From: Blastomussa wellsi | Lineage: Eukaryota > Cnidaria > Anthozoa > Scleractinia > Plerogyridae | Length of the DNA stretch: 64,000 nt | Direction of reading: 5' to 3' | Assembly: GCA_947652115.1 (NCBI GenBank) | Contig: OX393568.1 | Location: forward strand, 24,555,463 to 24,619,462 | Part shown: one piece after another, positions 48,102 through 61,600 of the stretch | Layout: every line of letters starts with the position of its first letter | Numbering within the stretch: the first letter of the stretch is position 1 | Notes under the pieces: generated by a model | Database searches by the model: none | Seen by the model: only the letters and a program-made list of their open reading frames with translations | What the model was told of the DNA's origin: nothing | Program-made: the position numbers and the translations under genes

Positions 48102-51100
48102 CTGTTTGGCATTAATTTAAATCCTAAAGAAAAAAACAAGTCAATGTTAATTAAAACCAAGAAATTTAACCTGACAAAAGTAAAACTTCACTTAGGTCGT
48201 CTGTATAGTATGTATGCTGAACATAGAATTATTATTTGCAGATAAGCGTCATATATAAACCTCACGGTCGTTAAGAAGTACACCTTCGCCAATCTTGTGT
48301 AACTTAAGGGGGCCCTCTGGGAGTTGGATTTTGAAACAGGTGAAATAAAGTTCCTTTCAGATTTTTTTAATCTTTCGAATCAACTGTATGTTAGTTGATT
48401 ATTACTCTTGTCTCTAAGGCAAATGACCCTTTAGTAGCATTTATAATTGCAGTCAGTTCTATAGCATCAAGCGATTAGAAATCAGATTCATGTTGTTGAT
48501 AGAACACGGTCGCGCCCAAGCTGCCCTTTAAAGTAACAGTTATTCTCAATATTTGAATCGAAAAAATTCATAAAATTATAAGTTTTGGGCTCCAATCCTT
48601 TAGAGTTACGTTATCATTTTCTATGAGTAATAGCCAAGTCCATCGGCTACACCTCGTTTACCTTTCGCACATAGGACGCTCGGGCTCGTAGTCTAATTTA
48701 GTTTTAAATATAACAAGAAAGTCCAGCCTGTTTCAAACCATTCAGTATAAGGTTGTTCACCACGTTTCCTTTTCAGTTTCTTGCGGGTTTAACTTCGGTT
48801 GTTAATAAAACTACAGAAAACGTTTTGCTGTCATAAATTTTGAGGAGACATGGTACGATAACGGATTAAATCACTGTGGAGCTGTTAGGGCAGACGTCAT
48901 GGTAAACGAATTAAAAGAAGTCCATTTAAAAAAATAAGCTTAATCATTAGTGGTATGAAATCATCCTTTTACCTTCACTTTTCTTGAAAAAACCTTCCTT
49001 GTAGAAGTTGGAATCTGACTACTTTAATTGACGCTGATCAAAAAGTTTTGTTATGAAATCGTAAATCCAAATTGTACATTAAATGTGAAAAAGGCATAGA
49101 AATTCCTCTTTTGTTGTTCAGAAAGATATTTGCTGAGCTCTGCATGTGTTAAAACTAGTTTTCTAATTACTTTTTACTGACAGTAATTAAAAACCGTCAG
49201 GTTTAGAGAGTGATCAAATGAAGCGGAATGATTGTCTGGCTTGAGATCTTTCACAAACCGACCTGTTGGTCTAGCGCCATCTTGAGAAATTGTTATTTCA
49301 AGATGTTATTGACAATTAGGTATTTTATTTACAATTAAAATTGTAAGCAAGGTTGCAAGTGAGACCTTCACCATGAATTGGCTCTGTGACAGTTGCCGAC
49401 TTATGTCCTAGAGCTTTGAGAATGGTTTCAAATCACGGCTTGGTTACAATTTGTATACTCTTCGTTTTGGAACTCTGAATGTTATTTTATCTATTTATAG
49501 ATGTAGTGACCGTCTGAACAAATCTACTTAATGTTAATAAATAATCGAAAAAAGTGCGTGCTCTCGTTAACATTTTCCAAGTTAACCTCCTCAGCGAGTC
49601 GACTGCCTTGTTTTACCTCGTGCACAGGCGCAGTAGCGACAACTGGACAGTTTTCAGTTAGAACAAGTCGGGAAAAGCAAAAATCCAAATAGCGTCCATT
49701 TTAATCAGATTCTCCTAATTACATTTTCTATGCCAATGCATCGAAACATCAATAATATTAATAGAAATGATTGTCTTATGCGCCGCGAGTTAAATACTGA
49801 GATAATATAGCTTCTTTTTTAGTTTTGTCAAAAACTCTTTGGTTTAGCCAGGAGAAAAAACTCTAAACAGCGTTAATTTGAATCAGATTCTAATAATTAC
49901 AATTTCTATACCAAAGCATCGAACATCAATAAGAGGAATGATTGTGTTTTCGTCAGGTTTTGTTAGCCCAGGGTTTAATATAAATAGTATTATTTAGATA
50001 ATTAAAAAGCAAACAGACCCCGTGATTCTCTCGTACCAAGTACAAGTACCAATATAGCCAAATTATAAAACTCAGCGAGAGAGCAACAAACCCCGTGATC
50101 TTGGTCCCTTGCACAGCTGCTCTCCAATTAAAACCAGGGCAGTATCACCATAGGCGTACGGGCCGCGGGGGGGGGGGGGGGGGGGGAAGCTGTAGTCCCA
50201 AATTTTGGGCAACTCACAGTTTTTGGGCAGCAAGAGAAATTTGGGCAAGGCAATTTGGGAGAATTGTTTGGGCAAATGGTTCACTGCTCCCTCCTCCCCT
50301 GCCCCCCTCCCGTCCTGACAAAAAAATTGCCCGTAGGCTTGAAAATGAAAATGTCGGGCCGACGTTTTCAAGTTTTCCCATTACATCTCATTTGAAATCA
50401 ATACTACCATATTTTGCCTCATCCTTCTGTTCTGACTTGATGTTATAAAATTAGTGATTTAGAAACAATTTAGGTATTGAAGATTTCTTTAACTAGAACA
50501 GCCCAGAACACATCACTAACCGCCAAAAATCAGTAGATGGCGTGGTTCACGTGTGAAAAGGCATTTATCGCCAAGCAAGAGAGTTAGAATTTAGCGCGTA
50601 GTTAAGTACGCGCGGTCAGATTGTAGCCTGAATTAAGTTGCGTAGTTTCTCCCCTCACGCGTTCCAAAAAATGCCTCCATCTACGTTTTTGGCTTGGGAG
50701 TGGGGGAAGGGAAATTGCTGAACTCAAAGAAGCGAGAAATCCTGTACAAAACCCAGACGAGGTGATATACTCAGTCACTTCTGAGCTTATTCACTTTCCC
50801 TGTAAAATTCTATGCTGTGCTAAAACCTCAGTGTACAAACTATAAAACGACTGGACAGTCTTTGACCACTACTATCCGCTGTATACACCCAAACGCACGC
50901 TTTGCTTGTTTTCACAGGCTGTTACCATGGCGATTTTGGCTGATTGGCACACCTACGCGGTGTAAGATCAATATCAGCCATACCCATTATTGATCGGGTA
51001 AGTTTAAAATTAATTGCTAGATCTGGAAGTAATAATAAAAAGGTAACAACCTTGCAAAGTCACAAACTGTACGAAGACGAAAGATTGGTTTCACCTGTCC

Positions 51101-51777
51101 ACATGACTGACCTATACCTCGATGTTTGTTTCTTGGCATGGGTTGTTACCATGACGTTATAATCACAAGCCGCTTTACATACCAAATAAGGATATTTTAC
51201 TGCACAAAACAAGTGCCGGGAGATAAACATCAGTCACACCCATATGACGTCAATAGCAAAACGCTTGAATTTCTGAACGTGCGTATTTATTTATTTATTT
51301 TTGCAAGATCGGAATTCCAAAACCTGGCAATAATACTGAGAATCACATGACAAAAGACTGGCAAATTGCATTAACAGGGACGATTGTTTTACGTATTTTC
51401 TTGACATTAAAAATGATCTCTTTTCGTCTCCACGCTGCAATTGATAGAATATAACACCACACCCACAAATTAAAATCGGACTGTTACTTGAAAAATGGAA
51501 GTCACCGCCAAACTGAAGCTGGGCCAAAAATGTGAAGTTATGAAATGAGAGCTTTCCAATCTTTACTTGATACCTAATCACGACAGATAAATCCGAAACA
51601 ACCAAACACAAGTGATTACTCTGATACAGTTTTATCTGGCGTCTTTTTCGGAAACCGTGCAAGTTATCTTCATGACGTCGGCGGCAGATCAAGACACTTA
51701 AGTATATAAGGAAGCGAGCTATTTCATTTACATCTTTGTAATTACAAACTTCACCAACATAGAACCACAATACGGCC
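48102..51777. other. Repeat-rich intergenic region
   Basis: No supported gene. Two diverged direct copies of a ~100-base segment (words AATCAGATTCT, AATTACA, TTTCTATRCCAA, GCATCGAA) lie at about 49690-49790 and 49870-49950. The G-tract repeat is at 50150-50340. The upstream region of the micro-exon gene lies at the left edge. Confidence 0.45.
50150..50340 (-). repeat. Interspersed repeat with ~G20 tract, copy 2
   Basis: Inverted relative to the copy at 7040-7202: AAATTTGGGCAAGGCAATTT, GGGAGAATTGTTTGGGCAAA and a poly-G run (about 50167-50187) are shared as reverse complements. The ORFs in it on either strand are not credible. Confidence 0.7.
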
Positions 51778-52308
51778 ATGAATTGGTTTTCGTGTACGAG
51801 TACATCAAGTCCAAAGTATTCAAACTCTGCATTCGAGTTTGGTGTCATTTCCTCTGCTTCAAAACAATCCCGGATGGTGTTCGCGCCATTTACAGGTGAT
51901 CGCGTCCGAGCTGTGGTCTACTGTTTCCGCTGCTCTAAGCCCCGCTGTATCTTCGCGCAAAAGCAGCTGTCATCGCGGGAAAGAAATATTCTGGACGAAA
52001 TTATAACCAACTGCGTGTTTTCTTGTGGTTCACCATTGCTACCTCCACTTCATCCGTTGGAGGAACGAATTTCCATGAAAATGTTTCGTTCCTGCGAAGA
52101 TCCGGTGGAAATAGCATTTTACTCCAGTTATTTGGGCTCGTTAAACGTCTGCTGCTATTGTGGCAGTTCTGCAAGCAACGTTAACAAACAAGTGGATTTA
52201 TCTCAACGCCACCGAACGAGTTTACCAGTGTGTGAACAATGCAAACTAACCGGCAGGCAAGATAGATCTATTTTACCCGTAAATAGATTTGAACTGGAAC
52301 GAGAATAA
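51778..52308 (+). CDS. Cys-rich single-exon ORF, likely fragment of a multicopy cnidarian family
   Basis: 176 residues beginning at an ATG. Cysteine pairs suggest zinc binding: YCFRCSKPRC (C49, C52, C57), VFSCGSPLLPP (C83), SCEDPVEIAFYSS (C106), NVCCYCGSS (C125-C128) and LPVCEQCKLTGR (C152, C155). The spacing is coherent over 110 residues, which argues for a real, once selected protein. I have the impression that similar C-terminal modules are abundant in coral predicted proteins, but I cannot confirm a family. The N-terminal 40 residues look like non-coding read-through, and text in other plus-strand frames just upstream may belong to it, so the copy may be truncated or frameshifted. No TIR or poly(A) tail was identified. 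Confidence 0.45.
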   Translation: MNWFSCTSTSSPKYSNSAFEFGVISSASKQSRMVFAPFTGDRVRAVVYCFRCSKPRCIFAQKQLSSRERNILDEIITNCVFSCGSPLLPPLHPLEERISMKMFRSCEDPVEIAFYSSYLGSLNVCCYCGSSASNVNKQVDLSQRHRTSLPVCEQCKLTGRQDRSILPVNRFELERE

Positions 52309-52820
52309 ATCCGCGAATAAGCAACTAAACATGAACAAATATGTATAAACTGGAATTCCAAGTTTCCAAAGTCAGTTGTCACTGAAAAACTGTAAATTCT
52401 CAATTGTTCTCATTGTAGACACGAGCGATAGAATAAGAATAAAGAATAAAGCAAGGAAAAATCCAGGGTGCGAAGATTACTCTCGTGTCTGGCCATGTAG
52501 CCACGAGAGCTAATTTTTCTGTTTTGCCTTATGTTTGTAATTAATGTAAATATTTTTTGCAACTTTCAGTTCAGTTTTCAGCATTAATTAGTCATTTCTG
52601 TGCTTGCGTATTTTTTCGTGCTGTTAAAATGCAGATTAAGTTTGTCATCGCCGTCTTATGTGATCCCTTATTGTTTATTACGTAGTCATGTTTTCTTTTG
52701 TATATTTCGGTTTCATATTTATCAATTCTGTATTCTTGGTTCATGTATCTAGTGAAACGTTAAGTAAATTCAGACTGTAGCGGAGCGTCAATTATACTCA
52801 TTTTTAAAGTGTCGCTTAGG

Positions 52821-53250
52821 GTTAGATACATTATGCCGGCATAATGGCATAGTCAGAGCATCGAGCATAATGCCGGCATAATGGCCAAGTTAATAGCATG
52901 ATTTTAGCATAATGCTACAAAACTAATATTTTCCCTATTTTCAGTGAAAATGTAAGAAAAAATATCGAATTTGCCTCCTATCTGGTTATCTAGCTCTTTC
53001 TAAGGCCTGGTTACAGCATTATGCCAGGTCCATCAGGCCTTGCAGTCATCCTCAAAACAATCACAACATGGCAAGTCCTGAGAGAGCTGTTGCCTTGCTT
53101 TGGGTACTTGTCTGGGTGGTACCGTGGATTAAAGAGCGAAATTTCAGCCGGCATCACACGAGCATAATGGTCTGACACGAGCATAATTTTCGGCAGAATG
53201 GTGACGCTAAAAAGCATAATGGTCAAATTTGCGAGCACAATGTATCTAAC
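52821..53250. mobile_element. MITE with GTTAGATACATTATGC ends and CATAATG internal repeats
   Basis: The left end GTTAGATACATTATGC pairs with the right end GCACAATGTATCTAAC. The interior is filled with GCATAATG/CATTATGC words in both orientations. About 430 bases, no coding capacity. Confidence 0.65.
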
Positions 53251-54616
53251 GCTAGACTGTCGCTATAACGAATTAATTTCATTCTGGCTTTGTTTATCTT
53301 ACATGAAAGGTGCAAGTCCATTGCTACTTGTAGTAGTTATACTAATTGTAAAAGAAAATAAAAGGAAACAAAGTAAACGTAACATGCACTTGGCATGTTC
53401 AAACAGAATCACAACTAGTCGTTAATTCATTTATTTTTATCGACAACACTATTTTGTCCATAGTTAGTTCCCACTTGTCTTGAATAAAGCGAAATGTAAA
53501 AATGGTAGACTGTCCCACCATAAGAGATTTACAAATATGTAAAAAGGTTTCTTGTTGTAAAACAGTTGCTTTGAGAAGACACAATAATGGAGACTAAAAA
53601 TCATTAATATAACGTAATCCGTATTTCCTTAATGAAACAAATACAAATACGGCTGGCTCTATTCTACGAAAACCGCTATAAGCGTCAGACAAAGTAATAT
53701 GCAGTCAGATCAGCTCGACCAAAGACGTAGGTCAAATGAAATAGAGCGGTTGTCGTAAACCAAAACCAAATTAGCTCGGCGCTCAGTTGAAAACCTCTCT
53801 ATTGCGGCTTTCGCGATTTTACTGTTGGCTTGACTTTACGCAGGTTTCAACCTCGTCCCCAGGGTCTCTCAAGTGCAATGATTTCTTGTTAGCCTTGATT
53901 GAGCCGAGTTCTCAAGTCCCTTTAGACGTTTGAATTGATGAAATGGCTGAAATTCAGGCTCAAGTTTAATAGCATTCTCCGTCTTAAACTTTCTATTTCA
54001 CGTTTTCTCGTGGCGACGTCTTTAACAAGGCGTTCTAGGAGTGGGTTTGAAACGAGATTTCCTTCCTTCCGTTGCTATGCGAGGGATCGCTTGCAGTATT
54101 TCTTCGCTTGCTGAGCAAGGGATCTCTTGCTATTCTATCGTTGTCGCCAACCAAATTAATCATCTGCAGGTCACCGTTATAATGACACAAAAACGTCGAA
54201 TAAAATATACGACAAAAGCATTCTATCCAGGATGTACTATAAATGGTTATTATGCTGTTTTGAGATGTTCGAGCTTTTTTTAAAAATCCCTGCTCCAATT
54301 AAAACTGGGGAACGACTTATTATAACGTTCGTATTCGATGCTTTAACTAAAAAAATAACAAACATAAAAAGAACGGCTTCCATGCTCTTATAACATAGAT
54401 TTTAAAATATATATAATTGGTCTTGTTCTACACTTCTGTACATCTTTCACCTGTTAAGGACAAATATAAGGTAAGGATAATTAATACAAAAAATAACAAA
54501 CTAAAATTAATGATAAAGGATCGAAGTGCTTTCACAACTACGTTTGTTATCTCTAGAATGCGTAGAAAACTATCCTGAATTTTTTTTTCAATTCCGTCAA
54601 TTTTCACCCCAAAATC

Positions 54617-54934
54617 AAGCTTTAAATTTCCCGCCTTGGCCACGCCCAATGAAGTTGACCACGTGATCGAAGATTGGTGAAGAGTGACGTCACTTCAGGC
54701 AATTACTTTCACTGAGTTAGCAGAATTTGAACACCTTACAATCTATCAGACATATTATTCGGATGAAATCCGTTACAATTAATCATATTTCGAAATTAAC
54801 AGCGACATGAACTGACAGGAAGATTTGACGATTCCTGACTTGACGTCATGACCCGTTCTAGAACCAGGACTCTTTTTTAGAAGCAACTCGCGGTCATCTT
54901 CATTGGGCGTGGCCGACGCGGGAACTTTAAAGCT
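54617..54934. mobile_element. Foldback element core
   Basis: AAGCTTTAAATTTCCCGCC...GGCCACGCCCAATGAAG (54617-54654) is inverted at 54898-54934. The true ends of the element may lie further out. Confidence 0.55.
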
Positions 54935-55699
54935 CTATTTGTGGGAAAAAAGTTGCGGAATCCAAAAATTAAAATTGGAATACTTGCTTATGCAATATAA
55001 AGATACGAAAAGCATAAAAATCCTGTAGACCATATAGACACTTTAATGGAACAAGGAAACCGTCATTTTAACGCAGTGATGAAATTAGCCTTTTCAAATA
55101 TTGTATGTTTATCTGAACGCCTGTCAAGATTAGTTCGTGATGGCTAAGAACGGACATAAACGAATTAACGAAGCTTTCTGCTTAAATGGCAAGGAGTATA
55201 ACAACCGAGATCATTGAAATTATCAGTCAACATCTTATCTTGGGTCGGGTGACGACAATAATATCCTTATAAAACAGGGGTGGATTTGGAGGGGGACCGA
55301 GGGGGCCGAGCCCCCTTTAATTATTTTTTTAAAAAAATAATGTCCAACTGTCTTTTGAGCGGTATTATACAAGCTATACCCATAATAAAATGATTTTATT
55401 TTAAATATTTCTCAGAGCCTTCTGCAGTGATTCATTTGTACCGAATTCTAGTTATGTTTATATGATGAATGAAAACAATGGTATGACTCCGTAAATAGTT
55501 CGCCTACCGCTTACGTTAAGATTTCGTTTTGGAAATCGTGTTTAAGTCCATCTTCCGAAGCCTTAACTTAACTTTTGATGTCAATTTTTTTTTCTTTGAT
55601 GTTATTTAAAACATTCCTGTCGAAAACTGCGGGCTTGATGAATTCTACAAAACGGTACTAGCATGATAAAACATAACAGATCACCACATCTCCGCTTAC

Positions 55700-58600
55700 C
55701 TTCATCTGTAATGTAGCACCTCTCACAATGCAGCATGGAGTTGGTGATGTGTAGGACTGGGCTAAACTCGTCACCAAACCACGCTCGGCAAACCACACAA
55801 CAAAAGCAGTTGACATGCCAGTATCGGTCCAGCTCTGCTATGTACATCGATGCACTCTTCTCGATTGACGTGCCACAGCTCGTGCAGATAACGTGATTGC
55901 TTTCGCCGTGAATAAATGTCTCGTAAATACTATACCCCTCAAAGCCATTCACTTCCAGGGCTGCGTTAGAATTGTCTGGGTGGTCGTCATGGCTGAAATG
56001 ATCTCCATTTTGTCTAACAATATCACCTGGTGCTTTCGAATGAACATCCCTTTCGTAATGATATCCGTTCATGGGAAGAATCTCTGTCTGTGGTTTAGAT
56101 ATACTGTCTGAATGTTGTCTTTCTTTTTCACGAAGTTCCAACTCTCTCAGAGGTTTATTATTATAGTACCCGTCTTGCTGGCCAGAAATTCCCGTGTTTG
56201 GTACGTTATGATTTCCATTCTCATCATAAAAGTTTTTGACGCTTTTGTCTTCGGCTAAAAAATCCTTAAATACATCCTCGTTGATTGAAAATTCCACAGG
56301 AGGCTTCTCCACTGGCGCGATGATGGGTTCTGCTGCTTGTGTTTGTTTCTTTAAAGCCGCTCTCTCCCTCATCAGCCTTTCAGCTTCTTGGGCCATGAAT
56401 TCTTCTTCTGCTTTAAGCTTCCGAAGACGCTCCTCTTGGTCAAATTCTTCCTTTTCCCTGTGGACCACATCTTCCTCTCCTACAAAATCAATCCCGTTTA
56501 TGCGCGTTAGAGAGTCGTCACTATTGATTCTTCTGGGACGTTCATGACGGCTTGCTTCTCTGTTCTCTCGTTCTGTCTTTTTTTCTTTCTTCTTGTGCCA
56601 ATAGTCCTCTTCTGCAGCAACCGCTTTAACAATATCATCATCGCTCAATCGACTTCTTTCTCGAGCGACTGCATTTATTTCAATTGTTTCTGTTTCTCGC
56701 GGTTTGTCTTCTTTGCCATAATCTCCTTCAGAGTCTAGAGACGCTCTCATTTGTAAACTCATGAGGTATTTTGTTTTTTCCTGCTGCTTTCGATTCTTTT
56801 CCTCAAATTCTCTTCTATACCTTTCTCTATATTCAGCATTGTGTAACTGCTCCTTCACCAAGTCTTCTTTTTCCTTTTGTTCTTTTCTTCGATCCATTTC
56901 TATCTTGACTGGTTCCGATGCAGCTTGGAAAACTTTATCATTACCAATTGCATTAGCGCTCCCATTTTTGTCGCCATTCAGCATTTGACCTTCCAGCTCA
57001 TCTGAGAAGTTCATTACCCGTCCTCTTCCCGCTTGCTGATCATCCTTTTGTGGGGATGTGTCAAATACGCCCTCGCCCCACTGGCGAGTTTGACTCTCTA
57101 ACATTGACACAACCATGGGGTGTAGCCCTGTATGGTCCGACACATTAGTTTCATAATCGTAGCCTTTGTCGTCGTGCGAATCCAACCTTGCCTCCATGTA
57201 CATTGTCGTCTCACTTTCTTCGCGCTCTTCATTACTGGTCCAATCCTTGTTTTCATTTAGCTTGCCCGTGTCGCCAAATCGACTTTCTTCAAATCCGTTC
57301 TCTATATGCTCATGTTTCTGCATTTCCTTCGGATCAGTGCGCGCAAATACGCCAAACACCTGCGGTCGAGAAGGAATTCTGGGTTCTTCAGGTTGTTCAA
57401 TGGCATCTTCTTTCCGGAGACTTTTAATGTCTTGTAGAACGAGACTTCTCGCATTCTTTATCTCCCCTCTATCATCCTGCATTGACTTCGTGCCGTGTCC
57501 GTTGTTGTATGATATTTCCTTAGCAGGAAATACATCTCTATCATCTTGCATCGACTTGAAACCATTTCTGCTGTTAAAAGGTGTTTCTTCAGCTAGCATG
57601 AAGTCATAACTTCCAGGCTGTTCTTGCACGCGACCTTTAAGACCTTCATTTTTCGCCGATTGTTGCGTTCTTGGTTTTGCCATGACCATTATCGGAGCGC
57701 CAAACACCATGGCACGGTCATCCTCAACAGGTGGCTCATTTCTCAAGTTTTCCCGTGGGTTATGGTGTATATCTCTTCGCTTCCAATCTTCATACTCCTT
57801 TTGAACTTGGTCGTGTTCTCTGTAACCATAACTTCCTGGATGATAAGGCTGGTTCTCTTCTGGATGTTCACTATGTTCAATGAAACATTTTTCTTCGTTC
57901 GGATCAATACCCTTTAGGTAATAGCCATTTTCGTCTCTTTGGTGGTCTCTATTTGGTTGAAAACTTTCCCTCTTTGGATAATCTTCCAGATGTGGCCTTT
58001 CGTCTCTATAATATTGTGGACCAAAAGGACCGTCAGTCCTTGGATAAACCTCTTCATTTGTATCCCTTTTCTGTTCTTGTCCCGGAACATTGGGCGATGA
58101 TTCAGGTAATTCTACACGGTTTGGTTGAATCCAGGTCTGCTTAACAACCACACGATCATCTGATGGTTTACCTTTTGGAAGAAACTCTTCTCTTACAGGG
58201 TGTCTCTCGTAATAATCTTCCGAGTATGTAGCATATGCATACGCAGAAGGCTGACCGTGCTGGTCACGTGGCCTGTTTGGGTCGGTATCATTTTTCGAAC
58301 GTACGGTCACAACTTGGACTCTGTCGTCACGTTCGTTCCAGGGAGTAGCTTCATAATGAACTGGCGCTTCCTTCGATACATCTTGCTCAACCTTTTCTGG
58401 GGGAGGTCCTTGGATCTGATCAAAGTGACCCTCCGGATCTTGAAACACATCGTCAAGCTCCTCCATTCCCGAAATTTTATCTCGGTGATATTGTTGTCGT
58501 AATCTCTCCTCTTCGCCTTCTTCTTCTGAACGGATTCGACGCCGACTTGCAGTTTCATCGTCTGAGTCGTAATCATCTGGGTAGCCATGCCAACTCTTTG

Positions 58601-61600
58601 TCCTCATATCTCGCTCTATCCGCTTGAGCTCTGCTATGTCTACCAACGATTTCCTCGCTGGAGGACCGTTTTCTTTTGGACGGTCTTTCCCAGCCTCGAG
58701 ATCGGCAAACCTCTTGGTAATATCTTTCACTTTTGTCTTACGCTGTATGTGGCCCTCTTGTTCACTTGCTTTTGACGGTGGACAAATAAAATCCTTGTAC
58801 GACAAGTTTTGAACGCCAGGTGGGCGAGAAGTGTAAGGCCCATTTCGACTTATAGTACTTACGTCGTGTTTGTCATCAAAACGATTTGTTTCGCGTTCAT
58901 GTTCAGCAATCCTCTTTGAAGGACGTTCATAACTTCTGTGGAACGAATCACCGGGAGCCGATTCCAGCTCTGAACGGGATGACTGATCAATGAGCCCCTC
59001 TTCAGGGGGTCTATATCTTAACTCTCGTACTTCTCTCCTCCACGGCATTTCTTCCTTCTCCTCTTTCTCATTGGGAACAAATCTCTCCACGGATTTCTTT
59101 CTGGGTCTGGCAACAAAATCTTTATAAGAGAACCTCCGATAGTCTCTGGGGTCCTCTGGAGATGAATGAACATTCGTGGCAGTTGAACGCTGAACAGGTT
59201 CATCTTCAGTTACTATTTTTTTAATTTCACGGACTTCTTTTCTCCACGGCATTTCCTCTTTCCCTTTTTCTTGATAAGCCACGAATTGGCCTCTGGCTTT
59301 TATGGACGGCCTTACCACAAGATCGTTGTATGCAGGTCTTGTGTAATCTTGGTCTGAAGCCGAGTGAGCTAACGTCACAGGCGACGTTTGCAACTGTTGT
59401 TCTTCCTCGTCTGTTGACGATCTCTTGATTTCTCGCACCTCCTTTCTCCACGGCATTTCTTCCCTTTCCTTTTCAAAACCGGGTTGAAATACATCTAGAC
59501 GTTTTCTTGAGGGGACGTTAATAAATTCTTTGTAAGAAAGTTTCCGAAGGTTTTGCCCAGCTGAAGACTCAAACGCTGGTAGCGGATTTTCATCTTCATA
59601 GATATGTTCGTCATCTGTCCTTGGTCTTTCCTTTAACTCTCTTACCTCTCTTCTCCATGGCATTTCGTCCTCGTCTTTGTCATCCTTAGGCGCAACAAAC
59701 ATATCTCGCGTCTTCAACGAGGAAGGACGAATTCGCGTCACTTCTGCCTGCGACGGCTGTTCAAAAGACAAGAATGCAGGCTGTTCCTCTGCACCTGAAA
59801 ACCTTTTGATCTCTTTTACCTCTTTATTCCACGGCATTTCCTCAGACATTTTGCCCACTCTTTCATTATCAATAGCAAAACTGCCCACCGCTCTTTTTGA
59901 ATCAAGGTATTGAGCTTTTCCAAGCTCAGAACGGGGCGAGCTACGCCGAGCAGAATAACTGTTGTCTCTGTCTTCATCAGAAAGAAGATGCATTTTATCC
60001 TTAACCTCTCGAACTTCCTTCCGCCACGGCATTTCTTCCATTGGAACGGCATTGTTTTTTTCGCGGATGAACGTATCCCGGGATTTCCTAGGCGGTGCAC
60101 GCACTAGATCACGATAAGGCAAGTTTTTGGCATCTGACAAATTAACATCCAAAGGTTCCTCGCCAGATGATTTTCTTCTCCTTGACTCGTCATATCTTCT
60201 TCTCACGTACTCTGAATATTCCCTCCTTTTGTCTTCGGCTGCACGATCACCATAATTTGAGTTGTACTGTTCTGCAGGCAAATCTCTTTGATTTTGCCGA
60301 AAGCTGACTCTTTCCTCTTCAAGCGAGGGAGCTAATTCCATTGGCTCTTCAGCTGAAACTTGGACGACATCTTCTCCAGATTCACATTTTGAAACATCGT
60401 TCAAGCTGCTATACTCGTAGTAGTTGGAGACTGGGCGAGAGGGCCTTTCCTGTGGATTTCGCCTTGGGATATCTGTGTCCCGTTGCCTGTCAGAGGGGTA
60501 CTGGAAGCGGGCTATCTGTGGTCGAGTGGAAGTGCTAAGTGGTATGGGTTCTTTAACAGGACTGCCAAATGACTTTCGTTTGTTTTTCTGAAGAATTTCA
60601 CTTTCCTGTGAATAAGAATAAAAATAAAGAAATGTGTTAATGACATATCCCAGACAGTCACGGAAATGACGTGATATGAGCAAACATAGTATCCGTTAAA
60701 TGTAATAGAAATCTGCAAGACCACTGCAACAAACCGATGAGAACTGCCGGATCACTTGTAGACCTGGATCAGTAAATTATTCACAAAGCAAACTATAAAC
60801 GGCAGACTGATCCTAACGGACTGAGGAAGGTTTGTCTTGCAAACCGAAATATCGGGCAAAATTCTTTTAAATATATTAGCTGTTTTATCTTTCTTGTTTA
60901 TTTTTCATCGTTTTCGCCGTCAGGATCAGTCTGCCGTTTATAGTTTGCATAGCATCCGTTGTTCGATTGAAAGTTTAACCAGTTTCACATGCACATAATT
61001 TGTCCATCGGAGATCGTTTATTGTACAAGTCATATCTCGCCATCTATAAGGAAACCTTCAAAATTTGTCTCCATACAATCCCCCCGAAATAAATATAATG
61101 ATACGCTTTATAAACAGCTAAATTTACGCTGTTACCTTTCGAGCTTGATAATCTTTGTCTTCAAAAGTGCGTTGTTTCTCCAGGAGGCCGACATTTGCTT
61201 CTCTCGGAAGACCAACTTTCGATGCTCTTTTACGGCCGTCCATGTCTGTCAGCGGAGGTCGGTACTCGCCGCGAAGAACTGACGCGTGCTGAAAAAATAT
61301 AAAAAAATCAAGATAACTTCTGTTATTTACTTTTATGTTTATTGATGTTTGATTACAGTCAACTCTCACTAACACGGCCACCATCGGGGCTGGCTCCAAC
61401 TGTCCGTTCTTGAGAAGTGTCTCGACAGCAAAGTACAGGATAAGGGACACCATGCACCTTTGGAGAACTAGCAATTGACCATCGTTAACAGTATCCCGAA
61501 GCCGCAAAATTGGAGCGGTTTCTCGCCGATAATACCCCATCGTAAAACCAACACCAAAGAAAACGCAGGCAATTACCAAAAAATAAATAGCGTTAATATT

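Larger units (their letters stand above)
52309..55699. other. Intergenic region downstream of the LIM gene, with MITEs
   Basis: Contains the inverted-repeat elements at 52821-53250 and 54617-54934. The final exon of the LIM-domain gene (minus strand) probably lies somewhere here but could not be identified, since it may code only a few residues. Confidence 0.4.

Noticed and set aside
50072..50448. Glycine- and proline-rich ORFs around the G20 run
   Set aside because: Translations of a homopolymer inside a dispersed repeat.
51291..51848. 185-residue minus-strand ORF
   Set aside because: No recognisable motif and irregular composition; it overlaps the start of the better supported Cys-rich plus-strand ORF.
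56236..60107. Many plus-strand ORFs of 60-147 residues opposite the LIM gene
   Set aside because: They are antisense shadows of the 4.9 kb coding exon.
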